This document shows positions 8,309-17,638 of a stretch of 64,000 nt of DNA, in pieces; positions within the stretch are counted from its first letter, which is position 1; every line of letters starts with the position of its first letter. Source of the DNA: Halorarius litoreus (GTDB taxonomy: Archaea; Halobacteriota; Halobacteria; Halobacteriales; Haloarculaceae); contig NZ_CP101455.1 of the NCBI RefSeq assembly GCF_024362405.1, positions 1 to 64,000 on the forward strand. The letters are read 5' to 3'. Under the pieces are notes generated by a model. That model did no database searches, was not told the origin of the DNA, and saw only the letters and a list, made by a program, of their open reading frames with translations. A program made the translations under genes and the position numbers.

Positions 8309-9034
8309 ATGGACACGACCACGGCGCCCACGGAGACGCTCGGTGGTAGCAAGACGCTCGTTCGAGGCAACGCCCTCGAGAAAACCTACGGGTCACGACT
8401 CCCGTTGGGACGGTCGACACCCGTTCTCACCGGTGCGGATATCGAGGTCCATGCTGGCGAGATCGTCGGCATCGTCGGCGAGAATGGGTCGGGCAAGTCC
8501 ACGCTGATGAAGATTCTCGTCGGGGTTCTCGACCACGACGCGGGCACGGTCCAACGGCATGGAACCGTCGGATGGTGTCCGCAGGAACCCCTGCTCTACG
8601 ATCGGCTAACCGTCTCAGAAACGTTCCGGCTGTTCGGCGCTGGCTACGACATGACGCGCGAGGAAATCGACGCGGCGAAGCAAAGACTGGCGGACGAACT
8701 CGACTTCGAGCAGTACCTTGACTACCGGGTCGACCAGCTCAGCGGCGGGAACCGACAGAAGGTCAACCTCAGTGTCGCGTTGATGCACGACCCGGATGTC
8801 CTCATGCTCGACGAACCCTACACGGGGTTCGACTGGGAGACTTACCTGCGATTCTGGGACATGGCCCAGGACCTCGCGAACGACGGCACTGCCGTCGTCA
8901 TGATCTCCCACCTAATTGAGGAGCGGAGTCGACTCGATCGCGTCTTCGAGGTGCGAGACGGACTGGTTCACGACGTGACCGACGAAGAGACCGAGAGCGA
9001 ACTCAGGAGCGACCCGGAGGGGGAACATGAATAG
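8309..9034 (+). CDS. ABC transporter ATP-binding protein
   Basis: 241 residues. Walker A is GENGSGKST (near residue 68), the signature is LSGGNRQKVNLS, and Walker B is VLMLDEPYTGFD, with a switch His in MISHLIEE. It is the single ATPase of an ABC-2-type exporter whose two permeases follow with overlapping starts. The substrate is unknown; surrounding copper and redox genes suggest an envelope or metal-stress role. Confidence 0.9.
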   Translation: MDTTTAPTETLGGSKTLVRGNALEKTYGSRLPLGRSTPVLTGADIEVHAGEIVGIVGENGSGKSTLMKILVGVLDHDAGTVQRHGTVGWCPQEPLLYDRLTVSETFRLFGAGYDMTREEIDAAKQRLADELDFEQYLDYRVDQLSGGNRQKVNLSVALMHDPDVLMLDEPYTGFDWETYLRFWDMAQDLANDGTAVVMISHLIEERSRLDRVFEVRDGLVHDVTDEETESELRSDPEGEHE

Positions 9035-9764
9035 GTTCGTCGTCGGCGTTCGGGCGAACCTCCAGACGTTTGTCCGGACGCCTCTGAACGTCGTCCTTGC
9101 GCTGGTGCTCCCGCTCGTGGTCATCGAGGGGTGGGGCCAGGCGATGGCCGGACTGCCGTCAATGCCGACCGTCGAGGGGATTCCGCTCGACCTGGGACGC
9201 CTCCTCGGCGCGATCTTCGGCGTCGCCATCATCACCGGGCTGATGGGACTGGTCCAGATGATCAGTGCCCGGGAGGCTGACCGACGGCTCGTTCAGACCG
9301 GGTACGCGCCACGAACGCTGCTCGCGACGCGGCTGGCGACTCTCGCGGGTGTCACGATCGTCGTTGCGGGGGTGAACTTCGGCGTCCTCTGGCTGACGAT
9401 CGACGTCGAAGCACCCCTGTTTGTGTTCGCGTTCCTCGCGCTCGCGGGCGTCGTCTATGCTTTCCTCGGTGCGCTCGTCGGCGCAGTGCTTCCGCGACTG
9501 TTCGAGGGGTCGCTCGTCGTCGTCTTCCTCGCGATGATGGACGTGTTCCTCAGTGGCGACAGCCCGCTCGCCGCGGACGTCCCCGACTTCGTCCAGTACT
9601 TCCCGTTGTATCATCCGAAGGAACTCCTCCAGTCGGCCGCCTTCGACGGTACGTTCGCTGCGGGTGACCTCGCCTTCGTCGGCGGGTACCTTCTCGTGTT
9701 GCTCGTCCTCGTGACTGCCGTATTCGGTGCGACGATGCGCACGGCCGGGGGGTGGTCAGCGTGA
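9027..9764 (+). CDS. ABC-2 type transporter permease
   Basis: 245 residues with about six hydrophobic segments, in the ABC-2 permease arrangement. Its ATG overlaps the end of the ATPase gene by 8 bases. Together with the next permease it should form a heterodimeric export channel. Substrate unknown. Confidence 0.85.
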   Translation: MNRFVVGVRANLQTFVRTPLNVVLALVLPLVVIEGWGQAMAGLPSMPTVEGIPLDLGRLLGAIFGVAIITGLMGLVQMISAREADRRLVQTGYAPRTLLATRLATLAGVTIVVAGVNFGVLWLTIDVEAPLFVFAFLALAGVVYAFLGALVGAVLPRLFEGSLVVVFLAMMDVFLSGDSPLAADVPDFVQYFPLYHPKELLQSAAFDGTFAAGDLAFVGGYLLVLLVLVTAVFGATMRTAGGWSA

Positions 9765-10513
9765 ACCGAACGGCCACGGCGTTCGGTATCGGGCTCCGGG
9801 AACACGCCCGCAACTACGTCCTCGTGGCGCTCCTGGTCGTCCTCCCAGTGTCGTTCATCACGCTCGCCTTCGCGGTCACCCAGGACGTCCAGATGCCGGT
9901 CCGGACGGTCGTCGACGGCGAGACGACGACCGTGATGCGGGGGATGCCCGAGGTCCACGGCGTGATCATGACACCGATCACGAGTTCGTTCATCGCCGGC
10001 CTCGCCGGTCTATTCCTAATGCGCGAGGCGAGAGACACGGACGGCCGCCTCGCTGTCGTCGGCTACCGAGCACGGCAGGTCATCGCCGCACGATTCGGCG
10101 TCCTTGCAGTCATCACGCTTGTCGTGGTCGCTGTCTCCGTCGGGGTGATGCTCATCGACTTCCAGCCCGAACAGCTGTGGTGGTTCATCGCCGCGATGCT
10201 CGTCCTTTCAGTTACCTACGGACTTATTGGGATGCTCGTCGGCGCCGCCTTCAACCGCCTCGCGGGCCTGTGGATTATGTTGATCCTCCCGATGATCGAT
10301 ATCGGACTGTTCCAGGACCCGCTGTTCGTCCAGTCTGAACCCGAGTGGTGGATGAAACTCTTCCCGGGCTACCATCCCGTCCGCGTGATGGTCGATACCG
10401 GACTCACGACGGACCTGGACACGGCTGCGTCGCTCGGCTGGGGGGCCGGCTATCTCCTCGTCGTCGGACTCCTCGCCGTGTGGGTGTACTACCGCGGAAC
10501 TCGAACGACGTGA
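9761..10513 (+). CDS. ABC-2 type transporter permease, second subunit
   Basis: About 250 residues starting at GTG 9761, where GTGA overlaps the previous stop; a GTG at 9752 is also in frame. There are six hydrophobic segments and a layout like the preceding permease, including a matching loop near the C-terminus (LFPGYHPVRVMVDTG against FPLYHPKELLQSAAF). The two probably arose by duplication. It completes the three-gene exporter operon. Confidence 0.85.
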   Translation: MNRTATAFGIGLREHARNYVLVALLVVLPVSFITLAFAVTQDVQMPVRTVVDGETTTVMRGMPEVHGVIMTPITSSFIAGLAGLFLMREARDTDGRLAVVGYRARQVIAARFGVLAVITLVVVAVSVGVMLIDFQPEQLWWFIAAMLVLSVTYGLIGMLVGAAFNRLAGLWIMLILPMIDIGLFQDPLFVQSEPEWWMKLFPGYHPVRVMVDTGLTTDLDTAASLGWGAGYLLVVGLLAVWVYYRGTRTT

Positions 10514-10608
10514 CGACGCGCTCGAACGAAGGTGGTATCCGAGGCCGGACGGATCGATCGAGGGCACCCGACGCGATTCGCTGACTTACCGAACATCGAC
10601 GAGGCGTT

Positions 10609-11343
10609 TCACCTGTCTTCCAACCGCTCACGACGCTTCTGGAACTCTTCTTCGTCGATCTCGCCTCGTGCGTAACGGCGTTGGAGGGTTTCCATCGCGG
10701 AATCATCGCTCTCGGGAGATGCGTCACCTCGTCCTAGTGCCCAATAGAGGAGTCCGCCAGCTAAGCCGAGCATTCCGAGTGCCCCGCCGACGAACGGGAC
10801 GCCGCCCCACCCGCCTCTCGAGCCACCCATCATGCCCCCTCCGCCGGGCCCCATCATGCCGCCACCGGTGCTCCCGCTTCCGTCGACGTCCGAGCCGATG
10901 GCCACGGCGCCGTTCTGGACGATCGTCTCGCTATCGGGGACCTCGCCGTCGGGGATTGAGCTCTCTTCGGCCGGGCCGCCGGGGCTGCCGACGACGATGC
11001 GGCCGACCATCCCGACCGACTTGTGCGGGATGCAGTAGTAGTCGTACGTGCCTGGCGTTTCGAACGTGTACTCGAAGCTTCCCGACGAGATGGTTCCACT
11101 GTCGAATGCGCTGGCGTCGGATGGAATCCGATTCTCGTAGGCGGTCGCCGAGTGGGCTCCGGCCGCTAGCTCGAAGCGAACGGTCGTGCCGGGTTCGACG
11201 TGGAGTCCGATCGGGTCGAAGTAGTTGTTGCCCATCTTCACGACGGGCGTCTCCTGTGCGCTCGCTGGCTGAGAGATCCCTACACCGGCGACTGCGCCGG
11301 CACCGAGTACTCCCAGGAACTGACGTCGGTTATAGTTCGTCAT
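10609..11343 (-). CDS. Tat-exported halocyanin-type cupredoxin fused to membrane helix and SHOCT domain
   Basis: 244 residues from ATG 11343; the longer frame adds 14 residues before the Tat signal. The signal is RRQFLGVLGAGAVAGVG. A type I copper domain follows, with His in GAHSATAYE and the cluster YDYYCIPHKSVGMVG (C, H, M). A Met/Gly-rich linker, one membrane helix and a SHOCT motif (ALETLQRRYARGEIDEEEFQKRRE-like) end the protein. A blue-copper electron carrier tethered by a SHOCT tail is an uncommon fusion. The signal may stay attached or be cleaved. Confidence 0.88.
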   Translation of the reverse strand: MTNYNRRQFLGVLGAGAVAGVGISQPASAQETPVVKMGNNYFDPIGLHVEPGTTVRFELAAGAHSATAYENRIPSDASAFDSGTISSGSFEYTFETPGTYDYYCIPHKSVGMVGRIVVGSPGGPAEESSIPDGEVPDSETIVQNGAVAIGSDVDGSGSTGGGMMGPGGGGMMGGSRGGWGGVPFVGGALGMLGLAGGLLYWALGRGDASPESDDSAMETLQRRYARGEIDEEEFQKRRERLEDR

Positions 11344-11368
11344 GTGATTTGAATCAGTCTGTTGGTCG

Positions 11369-11677
11369 TTATTTTCGCACGACATCGACGAGGCGCTGGA
11401 CGAATCCAGACGATTGCTGGGTCGCGCGCTCGATGGCTGACTCGAGGTCGTTCCGGTCGACGATGCCGATGAACTCGGCGGTCTGCTCTCCGTTCGCGTA
11501 GACGAGGGTCGTCGGCGTCTTTCGGACGCCGTATTCTTCGGCTGTTTCGAGGTCCGTCTGAATGTCGACCTCTTTGAATTCCACGTTCGGATACTTGTCC
11601 TCGAGGCCGTCGTTTTTCTCCCGCTGTGTTGCGCATGCTCCGCACGTCTCTTGGGTGAAGAGGATTACTTCGGTCAC
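11369..11677 (-). CDS. Thioredoxin/glutaredoxin-like protein
   Basis: 102 residues from GTG 11677 (TEVILFTQETCGACATQ). The active-site motif is CGAC, with the cis-Pro region KTPTTLVY. The fold is a short thioredoxin, cytosolic with no signal. It could reduce DUF302/SHOCT-linked or copper proteins. An ATG 33 bases further upstream is possible but crosses the likely promoter. Confidence 0.85.
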   Translation of the reverse strand: MTEVILFTQETCGACATQREKNDGLEDKYPNVEFKEVDIQTDLETAEEYGVRKTPTTLVYANGEQTAEFIGIVDRNDLESAIERATQQSSGFVQRLVDVVRK

Positions 11678-11853
11678 ATTGTATACTATGGTATTGTAAC
11701 TTAACCACATTACTATTCAGAATTGTAAGCTGAGAGCCCCCCATTTCTTTGATTTGAAGACACGCTCGCACAGGTGTGATAGGACGGAGCCTGAGGAACA
11801 AAATCGAGTACACGGGCTTGTGGTATCCGAATCGCGGTGTGTACTCGTTGGGT

Positions 11854-12207
11854 TTACCCCGACCGTTCGAGTTTCTCGCGTCGGGATTCGAACTCTTCGT
11901 CGGTGAGGTCGCCGCGGGCGTACGCCGTGCGGAGTTCTTCCATCGCGGGGTTTCGAGACGTCTGGCTTTCATTCGCACGTCGGAAGACGAGGTAGCCACC
12001 GCCAAGGAGGATGAGGAGGAAGATGAGCGGGACGAGCATCCCGACGAACGGCCACCACCCGCTGGTGGTCCCGCCGTAGCCCATCATCCCTCCGTAGCCC
12101 ATCATGCCACCGAACCCCATCCCCATGGTGAGCAATGGGAGGACGATGATCGCCCCGAGGATCAGGAGCACGATAGTCGTGGTGTCGAGTTGATTCGACG
12201 AGGACAT
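11854..12207 (-). CDS. SHOCT-domain membrane protein
   Basis: 117 residues with two membrane helices around a Gly/Met-rich loop (GMGFGGMMGYGG), then a SHOCT motif (MEELRTAYARGDLTDEEFESRR). It is the last gene of the operon with DUF302 and a small helical protein, 2 bases after DUF302. Confidence 0.8.
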   Translation of the reverse strand: MSSSNQLDTTTIVLLILGAIIVLPLLTMGMGFGGMMGYGGMMGYGGTTSGWWPFVGMLVPLIFLLILLGGGYLVFRRANESQTSRNPAMEELRTAYARGDLTDEEFESRREKLERSG

Positions 12208-12209
12208 CG

Positions 12210-12629
12210 TTACTCCTCCTCCGACACCGTTCCCAACTCGTCTGAGACCGTTGCGATGACACGCTCGAATCGTTCGTGGACGTCGACCGCGATCTCGTCG
12301 AGGTCTGGATTCTCCGTGATGCCGACCAGTTGCTGGGGGTCGACGGCGCTCACGACGACGTCACCGGCATCCGTCTCGTAGACGATGACGTTACACGGGA
12401 GCAGGGCCCCCAATTCCGGCTCTTCGGCGAGGCCTTCGTGGGCGAGTGGAGGGTTACACGCCCCGAGAATCCGGTATTGGTCTACGTCGACATCGAGCTT
12501 TTCCTTCAGGGTCGTTTTGACGTTGATGTCACAGAGGATGCCGAAGCCTTCGTCCTGTAGTGCGGTCGTGACTGCGGTTACGACATCGTCGAACGGTGCA
12601 TCGATCGTTGTGGTGATGGTATACGTCAT
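12210..12629 (-). CDS. DUF302 family protein
   Basis: 139 residues with the DUF302 pattern: a ferredoxin-like alpha/beta fold, YRILGACNPPLAHEGLAEEPELGALLPCNVIVYE with two Cys, and the start TYTITTTIDAPFDDVVTAV. DUF302 proteins are widespread near copper- and sulfur-handling genes but have no settled biochemical function. The operon partners are a 56-residue protein upstream and a SHOCT protein downstream. Confidence 0.85.
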   Translation of the reverse strand: MTYTITTTIDAPFDDVVTAVTTALQDEGFGILCDINVKTTLKEKLDVDVDQYRILGACNPPLAHEGLAEEPELGALLPCNVIVYETDAGDVVVSAVDPQQLVGITENPDLDEIAVDVHERFERVIATVSDELGTVSEEE

Positions 12630-12633
12630 TGGT

Positions 12634-12807
12634 CTATTGGGTGTTTTTGCGTTCCAAGCTCGCGATGAGCTTCGTTGCTTCCTCTTCGGTCAATCCAGCA
12701 CCGCCAGATGCTTCTGAGGCGATGAAAGCACGGAGTCGTCGGCGTTCGGCAGCCTGTCTGCGTTGTTCTTGTGAACCGATTCGGGTATTGTGTTGTGAGT
12801 CGTTCAT
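12634..12807 (-). CDS. Small helical hypothetical protein
   Basis: 57 residues from ATG 12807. It is Arg/Glu-rich, with a C-terminal segment (GLTEEEATKLIASLERK) that faintly recalls SHOCT helices. It is 4 bases upstream of DUF302, so it is the first gene of that operon. The promoter region above it contains the palindrome at 12975-12991. Confidence 0.55.
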   Translation of the reverse strand: MNDSQHNTRIGSQEQRRQAAERRRLRAFIASEASGGAGLTEEEATKLIASLERKNTQ

Positions 12808-12974
12808 TGTGGTGGTTGGTTTTGTCGTGACGCGCATTTCGAGTCGGTCCGTGACTGGAGTCGGAGAGTTCTTGTCGTCAGGTTAGACCAGTTGATTTTT
12901 CAACATTTTGTGTGCTCGTTCCTTCTCTCCACAATACTATGGACGATTGCACGAGGCATAACCGGCCAGGTCCG

Positions 12975-12991
12975 TTTGCTGACCCAGCAAA
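12975..12991. promoter_or_regulatory. Palindromic operator copy 1 (TTTGCTGACCCAGCAAA)
   Basis: A perfect 7+3+7 inverted repeat in the 268-base gap upstream of the DUF302 operon. Exactly the same 17 bases occur at 30544-30560, and a variant at 52852-52868. The other two copies sit beside paralogous winged-helix regulators, so this copy is probably a target in trans. Confidence 0.65.
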
Positions 12992-13075
12992 TCGCCCCGT
13001 CATTCGGGTCCACTCTCTCGTGGTCGAATGTATGTGGACGACGTGGAAGGGTATATGAACGGAGGGTGTTGATAC

Positions 13076-13438
13076 TCACTGGGTGAGCGAGAATCGTCGG
13101 TTCTCGAACTCCTCGTCCGAGAGTTCCCCCCGCGCGTAGCGCTCGCGGAGTTCGTCGAGTGCAGTATCCGGCCCAGAGGACTGTCCCTCGCGGTTAGTCC
13201 CGTACACGAGGAGCAGGATGAGTCCGATCAGGAGCAACGGCCAGAGGAACATCCCGCCGCCGAGCATCCCGAAGCCGCCGAGTCCGCCCATACCGCCCCA
13301 GCCGCCGCCCATCATGCCGCCGCCGTAGCTCCCACTACCGTGGGCAGCAGCGGTTCCAGTCGCTGCGACCAGCAGTGGGACGGCGAGGATCGCGAGTCGA
13401 CGAGCAGTGCGTCCGATGTGAGTGGTGAGTTGCGTCAT
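13076..13438 (-). CDS. SHOCT-domain membrane protein with signal sequence
   Basis: 120 residues. An N-terminal signal-like helix ends in ATGTAAAH. A Gly/Met-rich segment (GGGMMGGGWGGMGG), a membrane helix and a SHOCT motif (ALDELRERYARGELSDEEFENRR) follow. Same architecture as the other SHOCT proteins here. Confidence 0.8.
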   Translation of the reverse strand: MTQLTTHIGRTARRLAILAVPLLVAATGTAAAHGSGSYGGGMMGGGWGGMGGLGGFGMLGGGMFLWPLLLIGLILLLVYGTNREGQSSGPDTALDELRERYARGELSDEEFENRRFSLTQ

Positions 13439-13496
13439 TATCTTGCGTTGGTGAATCGTGGTGTTCGGTCGAAGCGATCGAAACGGTCAGGGCCTA

Positions 13497-13817
13497 TCAG
13501 CAGTGGCCCTGCCCGTACATCTCGCCGTTGTAGTCGTCGTTAGCCCCATTGTGGTATTCCTCGCCAGCCATGTCCTGGGCCATCTCGTCGACGGTCACAC
13601 CCATGTGCGACTCCATCCACTCGACGCTACCGGGGCCCATGTGCTCGGTCATCTGCGCCTCCATCCAGGCCGCCCAGTCATCAGCGGTAGCGTTGTCAGT
13701 GGGCGCGTCGTCTGCGGTCGTGTCGTTGCCGTGTGCGCTGACCACGGGGGCAGCGAACGCGAGTCCGACGATCGCGAGCGCCACGAGCAGCCAGCCGCCG
13801 AGTTTGAAGTTGGTCAT
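13497..13817 (-). CDS. Secreted acidic Met/His-containing protein
   Basis: 106 residues. The Sec signal (LGGWLLVALAIVGLAFAAPVVSA) is followed by an acidic mature part with repeated Met and His (WMEAQMTEHMGPGSVEWMESHMGV) and a C-terminal GQGHC. The ligands suggest copper or other metal binding outside the membrane. Family not recognised. It is 58 bases upstream of the SHOCT gene on the same strand. Confidence 0.65.
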   Translation of the reverse strand: MTNFKLGGWLLVALAIVGLAFAAPVVSAHGNDTTADDAPTDNATADDWAAWMEAQMTEHMGPGSVEWMESHMGVTVDEMAQDMAGEEYHNGANDDYNGEMYGQGHC

Positions 13818-14144
13818 TGTCTTTCTCCTCGGTTACTCGTAGGACCGCTCGGGAGTTATCGACGTGGGTGTGAATCCACGCAGGAGAACGTTCGAGAACG
13901 TGTATAGGGTGTTCTAATCGTTTCCTGAGAATAGAATCGTTCATCTCTACCGAATTCGTCCGGGGGATGGGTTGGCACGCTCCGAACTATTTCAACCGAT
14001 GAGTGCCGAGATCGGTGATCCGACTAACTTTGGAATGTTAACCACAACTGCAGAAAGTTCCCCTCCCCAACTAGGTCGTGTAGCGACCGTCAAGCAGCAG
14101 ACGATACCGCATAGCCTCGAATTAGTTCAGCTATTCCGTAGACT
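13818..14144. other. Divergent promoter region between secreted protein and DUF4396
   Basis: These 327 bases hold no convincing gene. The candidate operator at 14024-14047 is the main feature. Both flanking genes point away from the region. Confidence 0.5.
14024..14047. promoter_or_regulatory. Candidate operator upstream of DUF4396
   Basis: The core AACTTTGGAATGTTAA aligns, at identical spacing, with the site at 8253-8276. It shares ACTTTGGA with the site at 44614-44637. TAAC and GTTA form short inverted ends. Assignment to a TRASH-Lrp regulator is inference. Confidence 0.45.
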
Positions 14145-14882
14145 ATGCCACTCCAAGGACTTCTCACACAGATCGAACACGCGCTCGCACCGGTTCGCCA
14201 CATCATGAAACCGATTCTGTCGGACCCGCTCGTGATGGGTGTCTGGGCGCTGTTCGTCCTCGCGTCCGTCGTCACCCTCTGGTGGGACATCCGCGAGCGG
14301 AATCAGGCGCTGCCATCGCTGATGAAAGGCGTCTGGACGCTGGTCGTCCTCTACTCCGGGCCGTTCGGCCTGGCCATCTACTGGTACTCTGGCCGCAGCC
14401 AGATCAGCAACGACTCGCTGTGGCGGCGTGGCTTCCGCTCGACCGCTCACTGCTATTCGGGCTGTGGGGCCGGTGAAGTTCTCGGGTTCGCGCTCCTCGC
14501 AGGCCTGCTCGCACTCCAGAGTACGGTCCTCGTCGCTGCAGGAACGTTCGCGCTCGCGTACCTGTTCGGCTACGCCCTGACAGTCGGCCCGCTGATGCAG
14601 GAGGGCGTCGGTTTCGGCGAGGCCATGCTCGACGCCCTCTATAGCGAGACGCCAAGCATCACCATCATGGAGATCGCTGCTATCGGAACGGATCTGCTGA
14701 TCGCCAGTCAGGCCCACATCTCCGATCTGCTGTTCTGGGGTGCACTCGCGTTCTCGCTATCTGTTGGGTTCGTTTTCGCGTTCCCGGTCAACGCCGTTTT
14801 GGTCCACTTCGGCGTCAAGGAAGGCATGAAGAATCCAGCCGAAATGAGACAGAGCGGCGGACAGGCACAGGCCGCCGACTAG
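14145..14882 (+). CDS. DUF4396 multispanning membrane protein
   Basis: 245 residues with five to six membrane helices. The conserved-looking STAHCYSGCGAGEVLGF motif has H and two Cys at the membrane face, characteristic of DUF4396. It is often found near copper ATPases, oxidases and DUF302 genes; the function is unknown. The ATG at 14145 follows a promoter region with a candidate operator. Confidence 0.8.
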   Translation: MPLQGLLTQIEHALAPVRHIMKPILSDPLVMGVWALFVLASVVTLWWDIRERNQALPSLMKGVWTLVVLYSGPFGLAIYWYSGRSQISNDSLWRRGFRSTAHCYSGCGAGEVLGFALLAGLLALQSTVLVAAGTFALAYLFGYALTVGPLMQEGVGFGEAMLDALYSETPSITIMEIAAIGTDLLIASQAHISDLLFWGALAFSLSVGFVFAFPVNAVLVHFGVKEGMKNPAEMRQSGGQAQAAD

Positions 14883-14982
14883 CCTATCGTACAATAATGA
14901 TTCAGCCGTCACCACCATCGATGATGAACTCGCTGTCTGTCGCTGCTCAGTTTGAATCGACTTCGGAGAGAACGACAGACCA

Positions 14983-15981
14983 GTGAACTATCTATACTTT
15001 GGCTTGGGCGTGAGTCTGCTCATCGTGGCCGCGATCGATCTCCTATGGACGACCCTTTGGGTTGAGGGCGGTGCGGGACCCCTTACTGCACGCCTGATGC
15101 GGAGGACGTGGAAGCTGCTACGACGCTTTGGGACCTACAGCCCCCGCATTCGGACGCTCGCCGGCCCGGTGATTCTCGCCCTCGGGCTTGGGATGTGGAT
15201 CGCCCTACTCTGGGGCGGGTGGATGTTCGTCTTCGCCAGTGCCGAGAACGCTCTGAGAGACACCATCGACGCAGGCCCCATCTCCTGGGTCGAACGATTC
15301 TACTTCGTGGGATATTCGATGTTCACGATGGGGAACGGTGATTTCGCGCCCCGAGATGGCCTCTGGCAGATCCTGACTGCACTGATGACCGCCAGCGGGA
15401 TGTTGCTGGTGACGCTGAGCATCACCTACGTCCTCTCCGTCCTCGACGCAGTTACGCAGAAACGCACGTTCGCGCGGAACGTAAGCGGGCTCGGACTGGA
15501 CGGCGAATCGATCGTCACTACTACCTGGAACGGTGATGAGTTCGACGACGTCGCGCTCCCTCTCAACAGTATCACCACGGCGCTGAACGAACTAACGTCT
15601 AACCACAAAGCCTACCCAATCCTACACTACTTCTACACCGACGACCGCGAGGCCGCCGCCGTGTTGAGCGTCGCCAGTCTCGACGACGCTTTGACCCTCT
15701 GGCAGCGAGCGACGCCCGAGGCGAAGAGGCCCAGTGACTCGGCTCTCGAAAACGCACGGTCGAGTGTTCAGAGCTACCTCGACACGGTCAGTGTGTTCGC
15801 GACACAGTCCGACGAGCATCCACCGCTGCCCGACCTCGCCGTTCTACGCAAGGCGGGTGTCCCGACGGTGTCCGACGAGGAGTTCGATGACGTACTCGAA
15901 GAGCTGAAAGAGCGACGCCGAACCATGCATGGATTGATTCAGGCGGACGCACGCCAGTGGCCGGGAACCCGGGAGGAGTAG
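14983..15981 (+). CDS. Potassium-channel-like membrane protein
   Basis: 332 residues from GTG 14983. Three hydrophobic segments lie in the first ~160 residues, with a pore-loop-like motif TMGNGDF at 115-121, close to the TxGYGD filter of K+ channels but with Asn for Tyr. A C-terminal soluble domain of about 170 residues follows (helical, Arg/Glu-rich). It is probably a two-helix-type cation channel with altered selectivity. The ion is not known. Confidence 0.7.
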   Translation: MNYLYFGLGVSLLIVAAIDLLWTTLWVEGGAGPLTARLMRRTWKLLRRFGTYSPRIRTLAGPVILALGLGMWIALLWGGWMFVFASAENALRDTIDAGPISWVERFYFVGYSMFTMGNGDFAPRDGLWQILTALMTASGMLLVTLSITYVLSVLDAVTQKRTFARNVSGLGLDGESIVTTTWNGDEFDDVALPLNSITTALNELTSNHKAYPILHYFYTDDREAAAVLSVASLDDALTLWQRATPEAKRPSDSALENARSSVQSYLDTVSVFATQSDEHPPLPDLAVLRKAGVPTVSDEEFDDVLEELKERRRTMHGLIQADARQWPGTREE

Positions 15982-16204
15982 TACCGAGGGTTGAACACCC
16001 CACTCTCAGTCATAGTTGACACACCGATCTTCATTTCGTCGCTACACCAAGAGCATACGACGAGGTTCAATTCTAGTGGCAGCTGTTTGAGTATGAGTCC
16101 TGTATCAAATGCGGATGTCTTTCAGTCCCCGTAATAGGCGACGAACATGAAGTCGAGTATGCGAGCAACAATAGCCTTTGTTCGACTCGAAACTCGCTAC
16201 TGAG

Positions 16205-17638
16205 CTACTCGACGTATCTCACGACACGCGCCATGCCCGCATCGAGATGATACAAATTGTGACAGTGGAACAACCACCGGCCGGGATTGTCCGCGTGGAA
16301 GTCGATTGTCACCTGCCCTCGATGTCCCGGAACGATGACCGTGTCTTTGACTGCGTTACCGACCTGGAAGAAGTGGCCGTGAAGGTGCATCGGATGGACG
16401 ACTGGACTCTGGTTGGTCATCCGAATCCGAACGTGTTCTCCGGGTCGAATATTTAGTGGATCGGCGTCCGGATAGGCCTGTCCGTCAATCGTCCACACGT
16501 ACTCACCCCTGCCGCGAGACAGCGTCAGGTCGAACGACCGGTCGGGACGCCCACTCACACCGTCGAGCGAGGAGAGTGCTCGAAGGTCGGTGTACTGCAA
16601 TCGGTTACTCGAGGATGATGGGGGCTGAGGGGTGCCCGAACCACCTGTGGATTCGTACGCAACGACGGCTCTAGCTGGTGGTTCGTTCCCGTCGAGTGCG
16701 TCCGCCTGAACGAACCATCTTCCCGGATTCGCCGCTTCGACGACGACGTCGTAGCGCTCGCCGGCTCCGAAGACGAACGAATCTACGTCGACGGGTTCGA
16801 CGGGTTGGCCATCGGCGTGGGTCACCGTCATTTCGTGGCCTGCGATCCGTACCCCGAAGACCGTCGCACTGGAAGCATTCACGAACCGGAAACGGATCCG
16901 CTCGCCCTCAGTTACGTCGAACGTCTGGGGGTCATCGGGCAGTCGACCGTTGATCAGGAGTCCCTCGTATGGCGGCCGAACGTCACCCATCATCCCGCCT
17001 CCCCCACCCATTCCACCACCGCCACCCATCCCACCGCCCGACGGAAGACGGGGCTCTCCAGAGAGGTAATCGTCGACGACGACGACGTACTCGCGGTCGT
17101 ACTCGACGTGTGGGTCGGATTCTTCGATGATCAGTGGACCGAGCAGCCCACGGTCGAGTTGGAGCCCGACGTGGCTGTGATAGAAGTACGTCCCGGCGGG
17201 TTCAGCACGGAACGTGTAGGTGAACGTATCACCGGACGCGATCGGGTCTTGGGTCACGTTCGGCACGCCATCGACCGGATTCGGAACCGGAATACCGTGC
17301 CAGTGAATCGTGGTCTCCTCTCGGAGGTCGTTGGTCAGTTCGACGCTGAGTACGTCACCCTCCTGAACGCGCAGCTCCGGTCCCGGGAATTGCTCGTTGT
17401 ACGTCCAGTTGGTCGTCGACGTTTCGGGGGACGGTCGAATGGTTCCGGACGCCGCGGTGAGGCTGACGGACGTATCTGGCTCGGCCGTCACTGTCGGGCG
17501 GGGCGACACCTCACGACCCCCACCATCGTCGGTGCCCGGTAGCTGACCGGCACAACCCGCGAGCGCTCCGAGGGTGGTTGCCCCAGTCAGTTGGAGGAGC
17601 CTGCGGCGCGAGAGCGACCGTTGTTCTCTATGCGGCAC
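16205..17638 (-). CDS. Multicopper oxidase (laccase/CopA-type), Tat lipoprotein
   Basis: About 477 residues from GTG 17638, which gives a clean Tat lipoprotein signal (SRRRLLQLTGATTLGALAGC). All four copper motifs are present: TIHWHGI, YFYHSHVG, HPMHLHGHFFQ and HCHNLYHLDAGM, the last with type 1 Cys and an axial Met. A Met/Gly-rich insert (GGGMGGGGGMGGGGGMMGD) in mid-protein recalls the Met-rich segments of copper-resistance oxidases. It would oxidise cuprous ions or phenolics outside the membrane. Its start overlaps the upstream gene by 11 bases. Confidence 0.9.
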   Translation of the reverse strand: MPHREQRSLSRRRLLQLTGATTLGALAGCAGQLPGTDDGGGREVSPRPTVTAEPDTSVSLTAASGTIRPSPETSTTNWTYNEQFPGPELRVQEGDVLSVELTNDLREETTIHWHGIPVPNPVDGVPNVTQDPIASGDTFTYTFRAEPAGTYFYHSHVGLQLDRGLLGPLIIEESDPHVEYDREYVVVVDDYLSGEPRLPSGGGMGGGGGMGGGGGMMGDVRPPYEGLLINGRLPDDPQTFDVTEGERIRFRFVNASSATVFGVRIAGHEMTVTHADGQPVEPVDVDSFVFGAGERYDVVVEAANPGRWFVQADALDGNEPPARAVVAYESTGGSGTPQPPSSSSNRLQYTDLRALSSLDGVSGRPDRSFDLTLSRGRGEYVWTIDGQAYPDADPLNIRPGEHVRIRMTNQSPVVHPMHLHGHFFQVGNAVKDTVIVPGHRGQVTIDFHADNPGRWLFHCHNLYHLDAGMARVVRYVE

